A stretch of DNA of 64,000 nucleotides, taken from the NCBI GenBank assembly GCA_036250225.1, contig JAPZLL010000022.1, forward strand, positions 496,001 through 560,000. The letters are read 5' to 3'. Every line of letters starts with the position of its first letter. Positions within the stretch are counted from its first letter, which is position 1. The DNA comes from Cercophora sp. LCS_1 (Eukaryota > Ascomycota > Sordariomycetes > Sordariales > Lasiosphaeriaceae). The translations under genes were made by a program, and so were the position numbers. The notes under the pieces were generated by a model, which saw only the letters and a list, made by a program, of their open reading frames with translations, ran no database searches and had not been told where the DNA came from. This document shows positions 43,499 to 54,506 of this stretch, piece after piece.

Positions 43499-46456
43499 AT
43501 GGACACCAATGTGGAGAGCGCCACAAAGGATGCCAACCCGAAGGATACGATCCAAGCTCTGGTCGTGGAGTCAACCTCTGCTGGGGCTAACGCCGAGGAT
43601 ATTCGCCAGGTTGTCGAGGCTGGTAAGTTTGTTTAATCTCTCGGTTTCTAGCTACAGTGCGGCACCTTTCCTATTACCCTTATACCGCTCACCAAATTCC
43701 TTGGGGTGGGCGCCCTGGGCGTGCGCTAAGCAAAATTTCCAAATTTTCCTCTGAGATTTGGGTTTTGACCAAGTGTCCCAACTGAGGCTCCGTACCCCGG
43801 CTGGCTGGATGGCTTGGCCCGCACGTAAGTTGGCGTCGAAGCTTCCGCAGTCCCACACCCCGATAGTTGACCGTGCAAACGCATGGGCAGGCACGGACGT
43901 CCAAAATATTCCTTGCGCCGATCGTCGCCCCCGTTCCTCCATGAACAACGTCAATTCACAACACAGCCTATTCATTGTTACCATCACAATTACCAGTGAA
44001 GTCATTCTAAGGGTACTAGCCTAAGGAGGTGTGTATAGTGTATAGTGTGCCGTGTTTAATGATTACTGACCTTCTCTTCGCCCCCAGCTACAAAACGTGC
44101 AAATGGCACAAGAACCCACCAGCGAGGAGCTGCTGCTGGAGCTTATAGCAAAGGTAAAACAGCTTGCCGCCAACGAACGACAGCGCGCTGACAAGGCCAA
44201 GGAGAAGGCAACCCTGTTCGAGTATATAGACAGCTGCCACGAACTTGTCTTTTCCAAGCTGAGGATCCAGACAGATAGGCGTCGCACAACAAAGGGGCCA
44301 ATTCCCGCCCCGCTTCAGAAATGATGTCCGCAATACCTCAAACCTTGGGATGGTTTTATCGACTTGCAGCGGATGGTTGCTGGTGTCCTGGTTGAGGCCT
44401 TTCCGCCAGCGCAACAAGCCCGAATGTTCCAGACAACGCCGTTTTTGGCCGGACTGGGGGATCGCATGTCCAGACGACCCATTGGGACGAAATATCGCTC
44501 GAATACGTTCTCTATGACTGCGTTGAGTATCCTGTCCGGGCTATTATCGACCACCTTCAGCAGCTCCCTGCCGACCATATCATCCAACAGCATTTTGACT
44601 TGGGCGATGGCATCATCTTTGAGAACCACCCATTGGCCCTGAGCGAGCTGTCTAGTGAAGTGATGAATGCCAGCGCGGCGCCGCCAGACCAGGGATCAAA
44701 CCTCAACCAGCTCTGGCCCTCTTAGATGCGCATCTACCGGGCAGGACGAGCGGCTGTTGAAGGCAACAGTGGCGATGACGACGAGTCGGGATACCGCGCC
44801 ATGGTGTACATCTGCGAGTACAAGCCCCCGCAGCTGACTGCCGCGCATCTCCGCCTCGGCCTGCGGCCTATGCATATCCCCAGTGAGGTTATCCACCGAG
44901 GGAAGCTTCCTGCCGACGTGGACCCAGATACCGAGTTCGCATACTACGCCGATTTATTCACAGCGTCGGCCGTCACACAGACCTACCATTACATGATCGA
45001 GGCGGGCTTGGAGTACGGCATGCTCACCACCGGGGTAGCTATCGTTTTCCTTCACATCGACTGGCAAGATGCCGCAACGTTGCACTACCACCTTGCCGAA
45101 CCCAGTTCTGAAGTAGCCGCCCACTCCAACCAAGCCACCATGTGTACCGCTGTCGGCCAATATCTCACTTTCACGCTCATGGCGGTAGGGGCTCCGGGGC
45201 AGTTACGCACGCACCAGCAGGAGGAGCGGCGGAACGCCACCGCGGGCCTAGAGACGTGGTGCAACGATCTAAACATCGAGGTACAACTTGCGCCTAAGGA
45301 TGGACGGAAGCCCCCCATCACCTGCTCGCCGGCCTGGGAGCCCACCACGTATAAGGGCATCGACCGGTCCCCGTACCTACTGCGTAGCAAGCCTCATATC
45401 CCTGCTCCCGACCGCGACCCGTCGCGAAAACGGCTCCGTACCCCAGACTCTTCGGGTGATGAGTCAGGCCCCCCGCTGCCGGATACGCCTGTAGCACGCC
45501 GGGCCCGGGCCAGCACTCGGCTCAGCCAGACAGAGCCAGCAACTCAGCAGCAACAGCAGAGACAACTACCCAAGGAACGGCGGTGGCAGCACTGCACGCA
45601 AAGATGCCTTCTTGGGCTCGTCCGGGGTACCACCCTCGACCCAGCATGCCCAAACGTACGTTGGCATGACAAAAACAACAAGGACAACCACCACGCCATC
45701 GACCACGCCACATTTCTCCAGCTTCTCCGGAAGCAACTTATAGGATCGCTCGACCATGGCATCGTGCCGCTCGGAAAAGGCGGCGCGCGGGGTGTGCTCT
45801 TCCGCGTGACGCTCCTAGCCTATGGCTATACCATTGTCGGGAAGGGCACTGTGCGTGCGTTTGTGCGGGACCTTGAACACGAGGCGGATGTATACGCGCG
45901 GCTCCAACCACTCCAGGGCGTCGTAGTGCCTGTGTTTCTCGGCGCCATCGACCTGCGCTCCATGGATAAGATCTATTACTACGACCATCGGGTCTACATC
46001 ATCCACATAACTTTTCTCTCCTGGGGCGGCTTCGTCGTTGATTCCCGGGCTGCATTGATGGCGGCGGCAGCCCATACCCAAACAACGCAGACGTCCAAGA
46101 CAATGTTTGAAGAAAAGATGCTACGCGCATTGCAGGCCGCGCACGGGCAAGGCATCGCCCACCAAGACGTGCGGACACCGAACATGCTATACAACCCAGA
46201 GACGGGAAATGTCATGTTGATTGACTTTGAGCGTGCCTTACTGCTCGCCCCCCCCCTAAAGCGTCCGCTGGGCCATGAGGATGCGTGTATCCTTCACGAC
46301 GATTTGGGTGTGGATAATGTTTGTGGGGAGTGCAACGAAACAGGCGAGGCAGATGAGAATGTAAGCGACGGGAGCCAGAGCCCAGCTCGGGGCCGTCGCA
46401 TGTTTGCCGACGAGATGAGAGCTGCAAGATCGGTCTTTTGGGGTGAAGCCTCATGA
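43499..46456 (+). pseudogene. Broken gene with nuclease-like and kinase-like domains
   Basis: Coding pieces in order are a possible first exon (ATG 43499 to 43622), a coiled-coil piece from ATG 44103, a central region, and a long open part 44726-46456. Lesions are TGA at 44322-44324, a frame change near 44480, and TAG at 44723-44725. Both stops could come from CGA and CAG by C to T. The central region has VYICEYK, like the E-x-K of PD-(D/E)XK nucleases. The C-terminal part has HQDVRTPN and LIDFERA, a protein-kinase catalytic loop with DFE in place of DFG. This pairing is known from fungal effector-like families. The exact upstream splice is uncertain because phases do not match. Confidence 0.65.
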
Positions 46457-47099
46457 GCCACTACAATAATACCGCTTTCAGCGCTCAACAATCCGCAGGG
46501 TTATAAGGTATCATGATGGGGACGGGCTGCTCCATGATTGCTACTTCGCATCGATTGCCTGCGTCTTAGCAGGGATCCAAGGATGAGTCTTTCGGGTTCC
46601 TACATAGCTTTGCAGAGAAAATAGCATGTCCTCCTCACGCGATAGTAGCTTTGCGGAATAACCTTCTTTTTACACTGTCCTAGTAAGATTAGGATACCAA
46701 GTGACAGATGGAAGGCGACTCTTGGTGGGGGTAGGTCTCGGGGATTTTTGTTTGCCTTCTTTTCCTTTTTTTTTTCCAGGTGCAAAGTGATGCAGATTTC
46801 CTCAAGATATCTTGTCCAAAAAGCTTTTAGTCACATGAGTGCTGAGAGACCAACTCGTAAAGGGTGCGTTTGCCCCCCCCCCCCCCCCGACAAGCTGTGA
46901 CGCACAATCTGGCGGTTTTTGCTGGAAGAGTTTTCGGCCCAAGAACCACAAGGGAGGCATTCCAGAGTACCCCCCCTAAAATTTATAAACGTCCAGGAAG
47001 ACATACTTGCGTCTCATGGGGGGCATGTATCTGGCTCCTCTCCTCCTCTCCCAGCATTAATTCCAGCAGCTCGGCCTCTGCCACTGCCGGTTCCCAGTC
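46457..47099. other. Region without recognisable genes
   Basis: No supportable gene. A run of about 16 C occurs at 46873-46888. The sequence is of mixed composition and looks decayed. Confidence 0.4.
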
Positions 47100-47696
47100 C
47101 AACGCACGTTTTCCCTCTTACTGTCCAGCTTGGTCGCTCATGTTGCGGCTCGATGTCATGGAGATGAAGCTTCCGTTGGTTACCTCCCTTGTAGGCAATG
47201 ACCACTCTTGATGTTGACACATCGACAACCTTCCAGGGGTCAACCCGGTTGGCAGCAAACAAGGTAATGGTTCGGGAGTACCCGGCCAAGCGAGTAACAA
47301 AAAGTTCGTTCACTAAATCATCCAAAGCCAGGGCACTTTACGTGGTTTCGACGAGCAGAACCATTTTCCAACACGCATGAGGGCGGAGCCTGCGATGCTA
47401 AAAAATTGCGGTATGTCCTCTGAAATAGTATCTAATGCCTCGGAATGCCAAGAAAGCCGCCCCTTCCCTGCAAAATGGTCGCCCGAGCCAGTTGTTATGC
47501 GCTCTTTTTTTTTTGTGTCGAAAGCCTGTCGGCTGTCATTTCCTACTCTTATCCGCGGGCAAAAGTCTAGTAGCTCGAAGCCTGTCGAATTTGGCTTGGG
47601 ATCCTCAAGAACGTGATCCATATGGGTTGTCACACCGCTCATCCTGCTAAGCTCTGGAACCGTTGTTTTGTGCGACGAATCTGGGCACAGAACCAT
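47100..47696 (-). pseudogene. Decayed coding sequence, unrecognised
   Basis: Two minus-strand open pieces read like real protein: 47696-47313 (contains VTTHMDHVLEDPKPNSTGFE) and the piece ending near 47100 (contains DDLVNELFVTRLAGYSRTIT). They are in different frames. The frame of the second piece, followed upstream, contains a TAA between VLLVETT and SALALDD. No intron fits the gap. I read this as a gene broken by a frameshift and a stop. The family is not known to me. Confidence 0.4.
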
Positions 47697-47699
47697 TGC

Positions 47700-48430
47700 G
47701 TTTTCGTACCTCGCAAACGTGACGGTGTTTACCCCGGCTTAGGGCCGGCTTATTTTTCTTTCAAAAGCGAATGTTTTCGCCTTTACCAAACTTTTGCTTT
47801 GATGTCTCGCACTTATGCCTAATTGTATATATTTTCACCTTTATTATACACTGTTACAGAAATGTTCGGAGCTACTTTTAGTAGAATGTAAAAACATCAA
47901 ATTTAAAATAATGGTTTTTTAATGAATGTATCTTGAAATCAGGTCACTGTGCGAGGCATGGCAAGAACGAGTGTGAGAAGAAGGTTGAAAGGTGATCAAT
48001 TTCCAACTATCTAGTGGAAGAAAGCCAGCCATATATATCTGTGCGGGTTGGCCACCACGGCTGTCGCCGTGGCATGCGAGATTACAGGGCCCACACTGCT
48101 GACGCAGTGGCGGCTCTAGTGCGCTTAGCGCCCTCCAGGGGCTGCAGGGCCCCCTGGAGATCCACACAGTTCCACACAGGGCCCAGGGGGCCCTGTGGGG
48201 GTTTCTCAACGTTGCTGGGCCGGATAATATCCAACAATGTATGCTTGCGGTTTGATGGACTGGTCCTCCATGCGGACAAAATCAGCGGGCCTGAACTATG
48301 AGCGCCAAGTCCTTATCGATAGCGAGTCGCTAGGCGAGACCGATAAGAACGCTGTGTGATTGTGAACTTTGGCTCAGCGCGCTCCACCAAACAACAACGG
48401 CTCCCCACCAGACGATGGCATCGCGGTAAT
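47700..48430. other. A+T-rich stretch and upstream region of the nuclease-like gene
   Basis: The segment at about 47820-47940 is markedly A+T-rich against its surroundings, as expected after repeat-induced C to T mutation. A hairpin repeat follows (separate entry). No gene. Confidence 0.45.
48144..48196. repeat. Inverted repeat, 14-bp arms with GC-rich stem
   Basis: GCAGGGCCCCCTGG at 48144-48157 pairs with CCAGGGGGCCCTGT at 48183-48196, with one mismatch pair at the outer end. The 25-nt spacer contains the direct repeat TCCACACAG twice. It may be the end of a small transposable element; no transposase is seen nearby. Confidence 0.5.
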
Positions 48431-49891
48431 ATGTTCAGCGACCCTGCCGCTGCGATCTACAGCTGGCTCTCGCAGCTCGACGACGCTGGCATCCACGACC
48501 ACAATCGCGACACCCTCGAAGCCAGACCCGACGCCAGCGCGAAGCGCAAGCGACAAGCACATGTCGAAATGACAACACCTCCATCCTCCGGCCCCGAACC
48601 GCCAGCTCATCCTAGCCCCAAGAAGCGCAAAGTCGGTGACGGCGACGGTGACAACGTAGATCCCGACGCGACTCCCCGCTCGGACCGATCGTACGCGACC
48701 AGCCTCTCTCGCCCCACCGTCACCTCGCTGCCCGAGAGGGTTCCCCTGAGCTTCCCCTCCGCATCCTCGGCTACCTCCGACTCGCAAGACAGAGCGAGCG
48801 ATAGGGGCTCCCGCAGCTCGACCAGCCCTGTTAAGAAAACCCCCGACCTATGTCGCCTCGAAAAGCCCGTGGTGTTTGCCAGCCTTGAACCCAACCCTCT
48901 CAAGAATCAACTCCCCCAGGATGCACACCAGCTCTATTCCGACATATTCACCGCCACAAAATTCCCGAGGGGCATCTACCCGCAGGCGATTCGCGCGCTT
49001 ATCGAGGACGCGTGGGACGCCATGTACCACCCTGAGGAGCTGTATGAGAAGCTCGAGGACCCTAGTCTACACAATGGGTTTCGCGAGGACGACTATTTCG
49101 ATTACCTCCCCGTCGCAAACCTCTTCTCCGGCGCCCTAGCAGGTGCCTCGATTCGGTCGCGCGTCGCGCACGCCGAGTACTACAAGATCTGTGCCATTAG
49201 CGAGGGGGCAAAACACTGCAAGGTCCTCCGTCGCGCCGAGGCGTCGTGGAACGCCAAGGTTCACGAGCCGCTGCTGGAGCTCGCGGCCATGAGGCAGCGC
49301 GCGTCCGTCTCGTGTGAGAATGCGACCTCGGCCCGGATCCTGCCCTGCTTCCTGCCGAGTCTCGTTACTGGCGAGACGGCCAGGGGCAAGATGGTCGACT
49401 TTGTCCTGGCGCCGAAGCTGGAGACCGAACTCGAGTCGGCCATCCAGGCCAAGCTCGCCGCGTTAGCTGCGGGAAAGAAGTCGCCGACGCTGCATGTCGG
49501 CATCAACCAGACTGACTACACCCCCCTGACGCATTTCCCTGCGGCTGTATCCGTCGAGACCAGGGTGGCAGGCGGGAACCTCGAGGAAGGCCTGATGCAG
49601 CTGAGTATATGGACAGCCGCTTGGCACAAGCGCATGGAGGCGCTCGGCGTTGCCGGCAAGAACCAAGCCCGGCTACCAACCCTGCCCCTCATCCTGACAC
49701 ACGAGCACCAGTGGTCCCTCTACTTCGCCGTCGATCGAGTCGATAAGATCGAGGTGTGTGGGCCGTTGCCGATTGGTACGACCGATAATCTCCTCAACAT
49801 ATACGCTCTTCTCCCGTCACTCAGCCGGCTTATGACCTGGATCGACAGAGACTTCCGCTTTTGGTTCGACAGATTCTTTGGTTCGCTCTGA
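48431..49891 (+). CDS. PD-(D/E)XK nuclease-like fungal protein
   Basis: One exon of 486 residues from the ATG at 48431; further upstream the frame has no ATG. Residues 1-150 are disordered and Ser/Pro-rich with a basic nuclear-localisation-like cluster (SPKKRKV). Residues about 160-480 fold as the fungal PD-(D/E)XK family (PF20516 type, from memory). The key parts are GKMVDFVL with Asp323 and AAVSVETRV with Glu376, where Arg stands in place of the usual Lys. The family is large and unplaced in function. The protein is intact although both sides show decayed genes. Confidence 0.78.
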   Translation: MFSDPAAAIYSWLSQLDDAGIHDHNRDTLEARPDASAKRKRQAHVEMTTPPSSGPEPPAHPSPKKRKVGDGDGDNVDPDATPRSDRSYATSLSRPTVTSLPERVPLSFPSASSATSDSQDRASDRGSRSSTSPVKKTPDLCRLEKPVVFASLEPNPLKNQLPQDAHQLYSDIFTATKFPRGIYPQAIRALIEDAWDAMYHPEELYEKLEDPSLHNGFREDDYFDYLPVANLFSGALAGASIRSRVAHAEYYKICAISEGAKHCKVLRRAEASWNAKVHEPLLELAAMRQRASVSCENATSARILPCFLPSLVTGETARGKMVDFVLAPKLETELESAIQAKLAALAAGKKSPTLHVGINQTDYTPLTHFPAAVSVETRVAGGNLEEGLMQLSIWTAAWHKRMEALGVAGKNQARLPTLPLILTHEHQWSLYFAVDRVDKIEVCGPLPIGTTDNLLNIYALLPSLSRLMTWIDRDFRFWFDRFFGSL

Positions 49892-50229
49892 CGAACTATG
49901 CGCTCTGCATTGGCACCCAAGACCCAAGCCGCTCAGAGCGCCCCGCTGTCTAGTGTTCCCTGGATGGCTTGTGGCGACCCCTGCGCCGGACGGGCGGTGC
50001 TGCCAAAACGCGCAGAAAAGAGGTGTGGCTGATGAAGCTGAACGCAGCCCAGTTCGCGGGGGAGCATGTAGGCCCCGGCATAGTCACCACCCGAGGAACC
50101 AGGCAACTTGCACCCCAGGAACACAGGCACATCGACGTGTTCTGTCGGGTGTCCCGCAGCTGTCAGAGTCTGTGCAAGGCCTGTCCATTTCGACGTCCGC
50201 CGCCCAATCCTGTGCTGAGTCGGGAAAGG
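49892..50229. other. Intergenic region
   Basis: No supported gene in about 340 nt. It may include a lost 5' part of the gene fragment that follows. Confidence 0.4.
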
Positions 50230-50671
50230 GGTTTGAGTACCTAGGTACCAAGACCCCAAGTACCACACTATCCATACCTTGGGAGAACGAGGGGCAATTA
50301 GAGAAGCTCACCGCAAAATCGGCCCTCTTCTATGAAATGAGGTAGAGGACCCATATATTGCGGCGGTCATGATCGCACTCGCACAAGAACGGCAGCGGCA
50401 ACAAAATACACTCATAGGGACTATAGAGGAAGCGACCGTGGTGGAGATATTCGATCCGTGTGATCCAGGGGAGATCATGTCCAACCAGGCCATGACGTTG
50501 TGCCAAGGTATGGCCGTCGTGCATGTTATCTATCAGTCAAGACTAACTGGGAGCTACAGGTTCATCTTCTTACCCTCCATGCAACAATCGCACAAAGCCT
50601 TTATTTTTACACCACTTATATCTCTACTGCATTTATCAACGAATTTGACCATCCACATCAGTGCGTCCTAA
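50230..50671 (+). pseudogene. Fragment of an unnamed expanded fungal gene family
   Basis: Three pieces read as one protein in order. They are LEKLTAKSALFYEMR (ending at about 50340), VEDPYIAAVMIALAQERQRQ (from 50342) and VHLLTLHATIAQSLYFYTTY (from 50560). The first to second step is a one-base frame change at a false TAG (50343-50345). The second to third step has good intron signals (50508-50559) but the phases do not fit. The EMRVEDPYIAAVMIALAQ pattern is one I recall from many unnamed proteins in Sordariomycetes. Only part of a usual gene is left. Confidence 0.5.
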
Positions 50672-50690
50672 ACAACTAGCTTCGCATATT

Positions 50691-51281
50691 TTACCCCATA
50701 GTACAGCTTGCCTTTCTCAATGGCGTGTTTATGTTTCCCGTTGGGGTTGCGGAGAAGTCGTCAGACGTTCGAAAATCGGAACCACATTGCGAGGGGGGCG
50801 ACGGAATCATCCGCGCGTCGGTGCAAAGATTACATCGTCTGCGCGGGGCGTGAACGCGCCAGAGCTCGTGAGCGGCCAGGACAAGACCCGGGAAGCGCAT
50901 CCACTCCTCTCCTGCCTTGTTTCTGTCGGAAGGGTCCCACCCATGCTGCGCGAACACCATCTTCCACTTGTGGAGCCCACGAAAGGTAGAGCCATGGAGA
51001 AATGTCCTTGCTAGACGTCGAAGCCGAGCCATGGCGGGTGCGATCGGAAAATCGGCGTCGAAAATGACGGTGGCAGTGTTCGGTTCGTATTGTGTTGGAA
51101 GGGCGTCCCCAAATGGGCCTATAACGCAGTTAGCCACGATGGCAATGGTTATTGGTTGCCGTATCACGACCAAAGTCGAGGATGAAAGTGGAACAGATTG
51201 GTTGAGAGAAGGGAGGCGTAAAGGTCGGAGTTTGGACTTTGATTTTGACAGTGGGGATTCAGTGGGAAATCGGCTCGCCAT
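50691..51281 (-). CDS. Hypothetical protein, weakly supported
   Basis: A minus-strand open frame of 196 codons from the ATG at 51281. The middle part (LARTFLHGSTFRGLHKWKMV onward) looks like protein. The first part is Ser/Leu-rich low complexity and the last part is poor in structure. A strong 3' splice site (CTAACTGCGTTATAG) lies in the frame near 51118, so the real gene may use an upstream exon, but no donor I tried keeps this frame. No family is recognised. Confidence 0.3.
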   Translation of the reverse strand: MASRFPTESPLSKSKSKLRPLRLPSLNQSVPLSSSTLVVIRQPITIAIVANCVIGPFGDALPTQYEPNTATVIFDADFPIAPAMARLRRLARTFLHGSTFRGLHKWKMVFAQHGWDPSDRNKAGEEWMRFPGLVLAAHELWRVHAPRRRCNLCTDARMIPSPPSQCGSDFRTSDDFSATPTGNINTPLRKASCTMG

Positions 51282-52219
51282 CTCCTCAGAAAATACCTCA
51301 AGACGACTTGTTGGGGCGGGTTCATACCTGGTGTTGCTGCGTGGGATGAAAAGCCATTGAACCGGGCGCTCAGGGCGAGAAGAATATCGAGGAAAGTGAA
51401 ACTGGTTTGGCATGAGACAGAGGCCAGAAGGCACCTATAGTGATTCTGTAGTTCGAAACACTCGAAACTGTGATCACCTCCGCGCAAGGGGTCGTGGCGG
51501 CTTTTCTGCTGGTTGTCAGCGTCAGGCCCGTCTTCAGGTCACTCCAGCTTGCCCAAGGGAAGCCAAAGAGCAGGTCCTGGCGTGTGCCCGATTATTGGCG
51601 GAACGGGACAGGTGGGGGCGGGGTGAGGGCTTCCAGATTGCCGCTTGATGGACGATCAAGGAGGGAGCTGGTCTTGATGCTGTGGGGTGTGAGCCAGATT
51701 AGGTACCGGGAGCAGTCCCGAAGCGGAGTCATTTCAGTTCCCCCTTCATCGTCTGAGTTGTTCTGTCACCTCGTGATCCATTGAAACCTCTAAAACATTT
51801 TTTTTGCCGTCACAGCCCACACCCGCTCGTTCCACTGGTCAAGTCGCGCGAGGAGAGCAAGGAGCTTGTCTTGGGATCTAGTGGACATTGATTCAAGGTT
51901 GCGGCACTTTTGGGGAGATTTGGAGACGAGTTCTTGCGTCGCCGCTTTTCTCGGCGGGCCGCTGGGTTCCTCCTCCCCTGCAAGTGGTTGAAGAATTGTA
52001 TAACGACGGTGTGAATCATCACGTTGGTGCAGAGTTTATCAGACGGAGGAAGGAGAGGCCGAGAGAGATGGACTGGAGGAGCCGGTGCGAGAGTTGTGGT
52101 AGAGGTTGGAAGTTCACTTTGAAGAGACACCAGCTGGTCAACACGGGTAACCAAGTCACAAAACCTGAGTGCTTTGACATGTTGCGTCTAGCTACCGTGA
52201 TACTACAGATGCCGATATT
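51282..52219. other. Intergenic region
   Basis: No supported gene in 938 nt. Open frames on both strands at about 51810-52154 are mutually exclusive and lack domain-like sequence. Confidence 0.4.
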
Positions 52220-54506
52220 TCATCGACTCAACACCTTGATAGCCTCCTTCAAGTCATTCTTCCTCTTCTCTAGAGCAGCCCGCCGCCCAGTGACTCCGCT
52301 GGACTCTCCAGCCACCGCCTTGAGCGTTTCGGCGTCCAGGCTGACAACCCAACTCTCCGAGAACAGCGCAAGCGGGCTGTCTTGGCTCGTCAATAGAAGA
52401 TGGTCAACAGCTTGATGCCAGACGTTGTCCACAAAGCGCTTGCGGGCGACGGTGTAGTACGCCTCCAAGATATCGTGAATCGTCTCGTTGTCGTAGTCGT
52501 CGTTTGTCCCTTTGACCAAAGTCGTCTTGATATCCGCAATATCCACAACTTGCTTCACGATGGGACTGGCACCGGCGCCATTCGAGAACGAGACTCTGCG
52601 CGCTTTGTCGGCCAAGAGTGCGGCAAGTCTAGTTCTGCGAGACGCCTGAAGATTGTCGTGAAAGACCTCGCTCACAGTGTAAGGCCTCTTGCCTCGTTCG
52701 ATGCCGACCAAAAAGCAGGCCTGCTGCATTCCTTTTTCGTACCGGTCAATCAGACCCTGGAGAATCTCCGCCTTGATCTGATTGCAGACAAGCGGATCGG
52801 GGCAAGAGAGTTCCAGAGCCTGAAGGAAGAAGGTGTGGACGGCGGTGATGACCTTGCTGATGAACTGTCTGGTGATTGAGTCCCACTTGACGGACTGGCC
52901 GCGAAAGGCACTCGCGAGGATAGTTGGACCGAATCCTCCGAGCTCAACACCTCGTGAGCCATGATGGATTTCGGTTATCCAGTCGAGAATGCCGTCTGCA
53001 GGGACAGTCATTGGCGTGCTTGGAACAACAATGTCATCAAGCTCGGGGAAATCCCCCGAGTCCAAGCCATTTTCACGGTCCGTAGCCTCATGGCTGTGCT
53101 CAGAAAGCCCCTCTTGAGGATCGTTAGATCGGTGCGCGCCGGGAGAACGTTCCAACTGCTCAGATTGTTCCTCCTTGAGCAAGGCCGGGCGGAAGTCATA
53201 GCTGTGCGCGAAGAGTTCAAAGTCGGTCTTGAACTTGTCCGTGAGATTCACAACGTCAGTGATGAGACGGAGTGACCGGACGGCCTCGAACGCGTGATGG
53301 TTCGAGTAGGTGGCGCTCAGTGCGTCCCTGACAAGTTCCTGGAACTTGGACGCAATAGACATCAAGTAAGCCTGCTGCTCACGCTCCTCGGCGCGGGAAG
53401 GTCCCAAACTGTCAAGGTCCCTCTGGGCATTCTTGAGCAGGACTCGGGTCTCCGTCAGCAGCATGGGGAACTCGCGGTCAGTGATGCGCCCGAGCACCTC
53501 CTGCAGCCTCTTTCGCAATGCCACAATGCCAACCCGATCGGGTGGAAGGGTGCTCCATGGTTCTTGCCTGAACACGCTCTCGCGTTGAGCAACATCGACG
53601 TCGGCGTCGTCATCATCACCGCCTCTGTTTCGTACCACATAGTAACCGAGTTTTAGGGGAAGTCGTTTCCCCAAGACGAGGTTGCACACGGCCGTCTTCT
53701 GGGTTCGCTCCTTGAGTGTGTCCGGTTTGGTAAGAACTCCCAGAGTACGCTCGCCCGCCTTGTCGTGATCCTTGGAGAGTTGAATGACAGCCTGGGTGGA
53801 CGCATCGACGTTCGCGGGCAAAACTGCTAGAATGATGGTGCGCGAATTTTGGATGTACTCCTCAACCATTCTGGAGACAAGCTCGCGGTCCTCAGCCGTG
53901 ACGGTGTCGGAAGTGACGCGAAAGATTCCCGGGACGTCAATGACAGTCAGGTATTCTTCATCCGGCCCGCGCTTTTCGATCTTGAGAATGTCCTCGGAAA
54001 AGGTGTGCATGCCTTTAGGGTTCGTAGGCGTCTTGATGTTCATGTGGTCGTTGACCTGGTTACCCAGTGTGAGATGACAGTTCTAAAAGAAGTCAAGAAC
54101 ACAGAATTTATGAGCCTACCTTGTCCAAAATGGAGGGAAACTCAACACAGAGCTGTTCGGTAGACCCAAGGTGATAACGGAACGACTCGACATGCGATTT
54201 GTGCTCAGGGCTGGCGTGATCTCCAGGTGTGATGCTGATCTCGATTCCCTCGTCGTCATCACGACGGTGTGTGATTTGAGTGGCGTATCTGGTGCAAAGT
54301 TCTTGACCGTGGGGGAAGGGAATCCCGGTCAAGTTCTCCAAAAGGGAGGATTTGCCAGAGCTCTGGTCTCCGACGGCGACGAGCTGCGGGAGCTCCATGT
54401 ACTGGCCAATGTTCATCTCGCGCAAAATGTCGATTTTGCGCAGGCGGCTCGCGCTAGTCAGCACAGCTTGCCGCTTGCCAGCGCCGTTTACCGCTGCCGC
54501 TGTCAT
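52220..54506 (-). CDS. Dynamin-family large GTPase (Mx-like)
   Basis: Two minus-strand exons, 54506-54120 and 54055-52220, with a 64-nt intron, encode 740 residues. The 3' site ending GGTAACCAG is chosen because it gives ILDKVNDHMNIKT, the usual family text; an AG 27 nt earlier would leave a 37-nt intron. The start is the ATG at 54506, as the longer frame begins at TTG. GTPase motifs are GDQSSGKSS (46-54), DVPG (169-172) and TKPD (238-241). A stalk and a C-terminal GTPase effector-like region follow. Dynamins self-assemble on membranes and cut or remodel them. The fungal Mx-like branch is expanded, and its roles are not settled. Confidence 0.9.

Noticed and set aside
43640..44087. A 465-nt intron joining the exon at 43499-43622 to the coiled-coil piece
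   Set aside because: The donor is in phase 1 but the acceptor frame needs phase 0, and the length is far above the local norm. Further gene damage is more likely.
54083..54119. 37-nt intron in the dynamin gene
   Set aside because: Also in frame, but it is too short and adds nine residues not expected in the family. The acceptor 27 nt later gives a 64-nt intron and normal family text.
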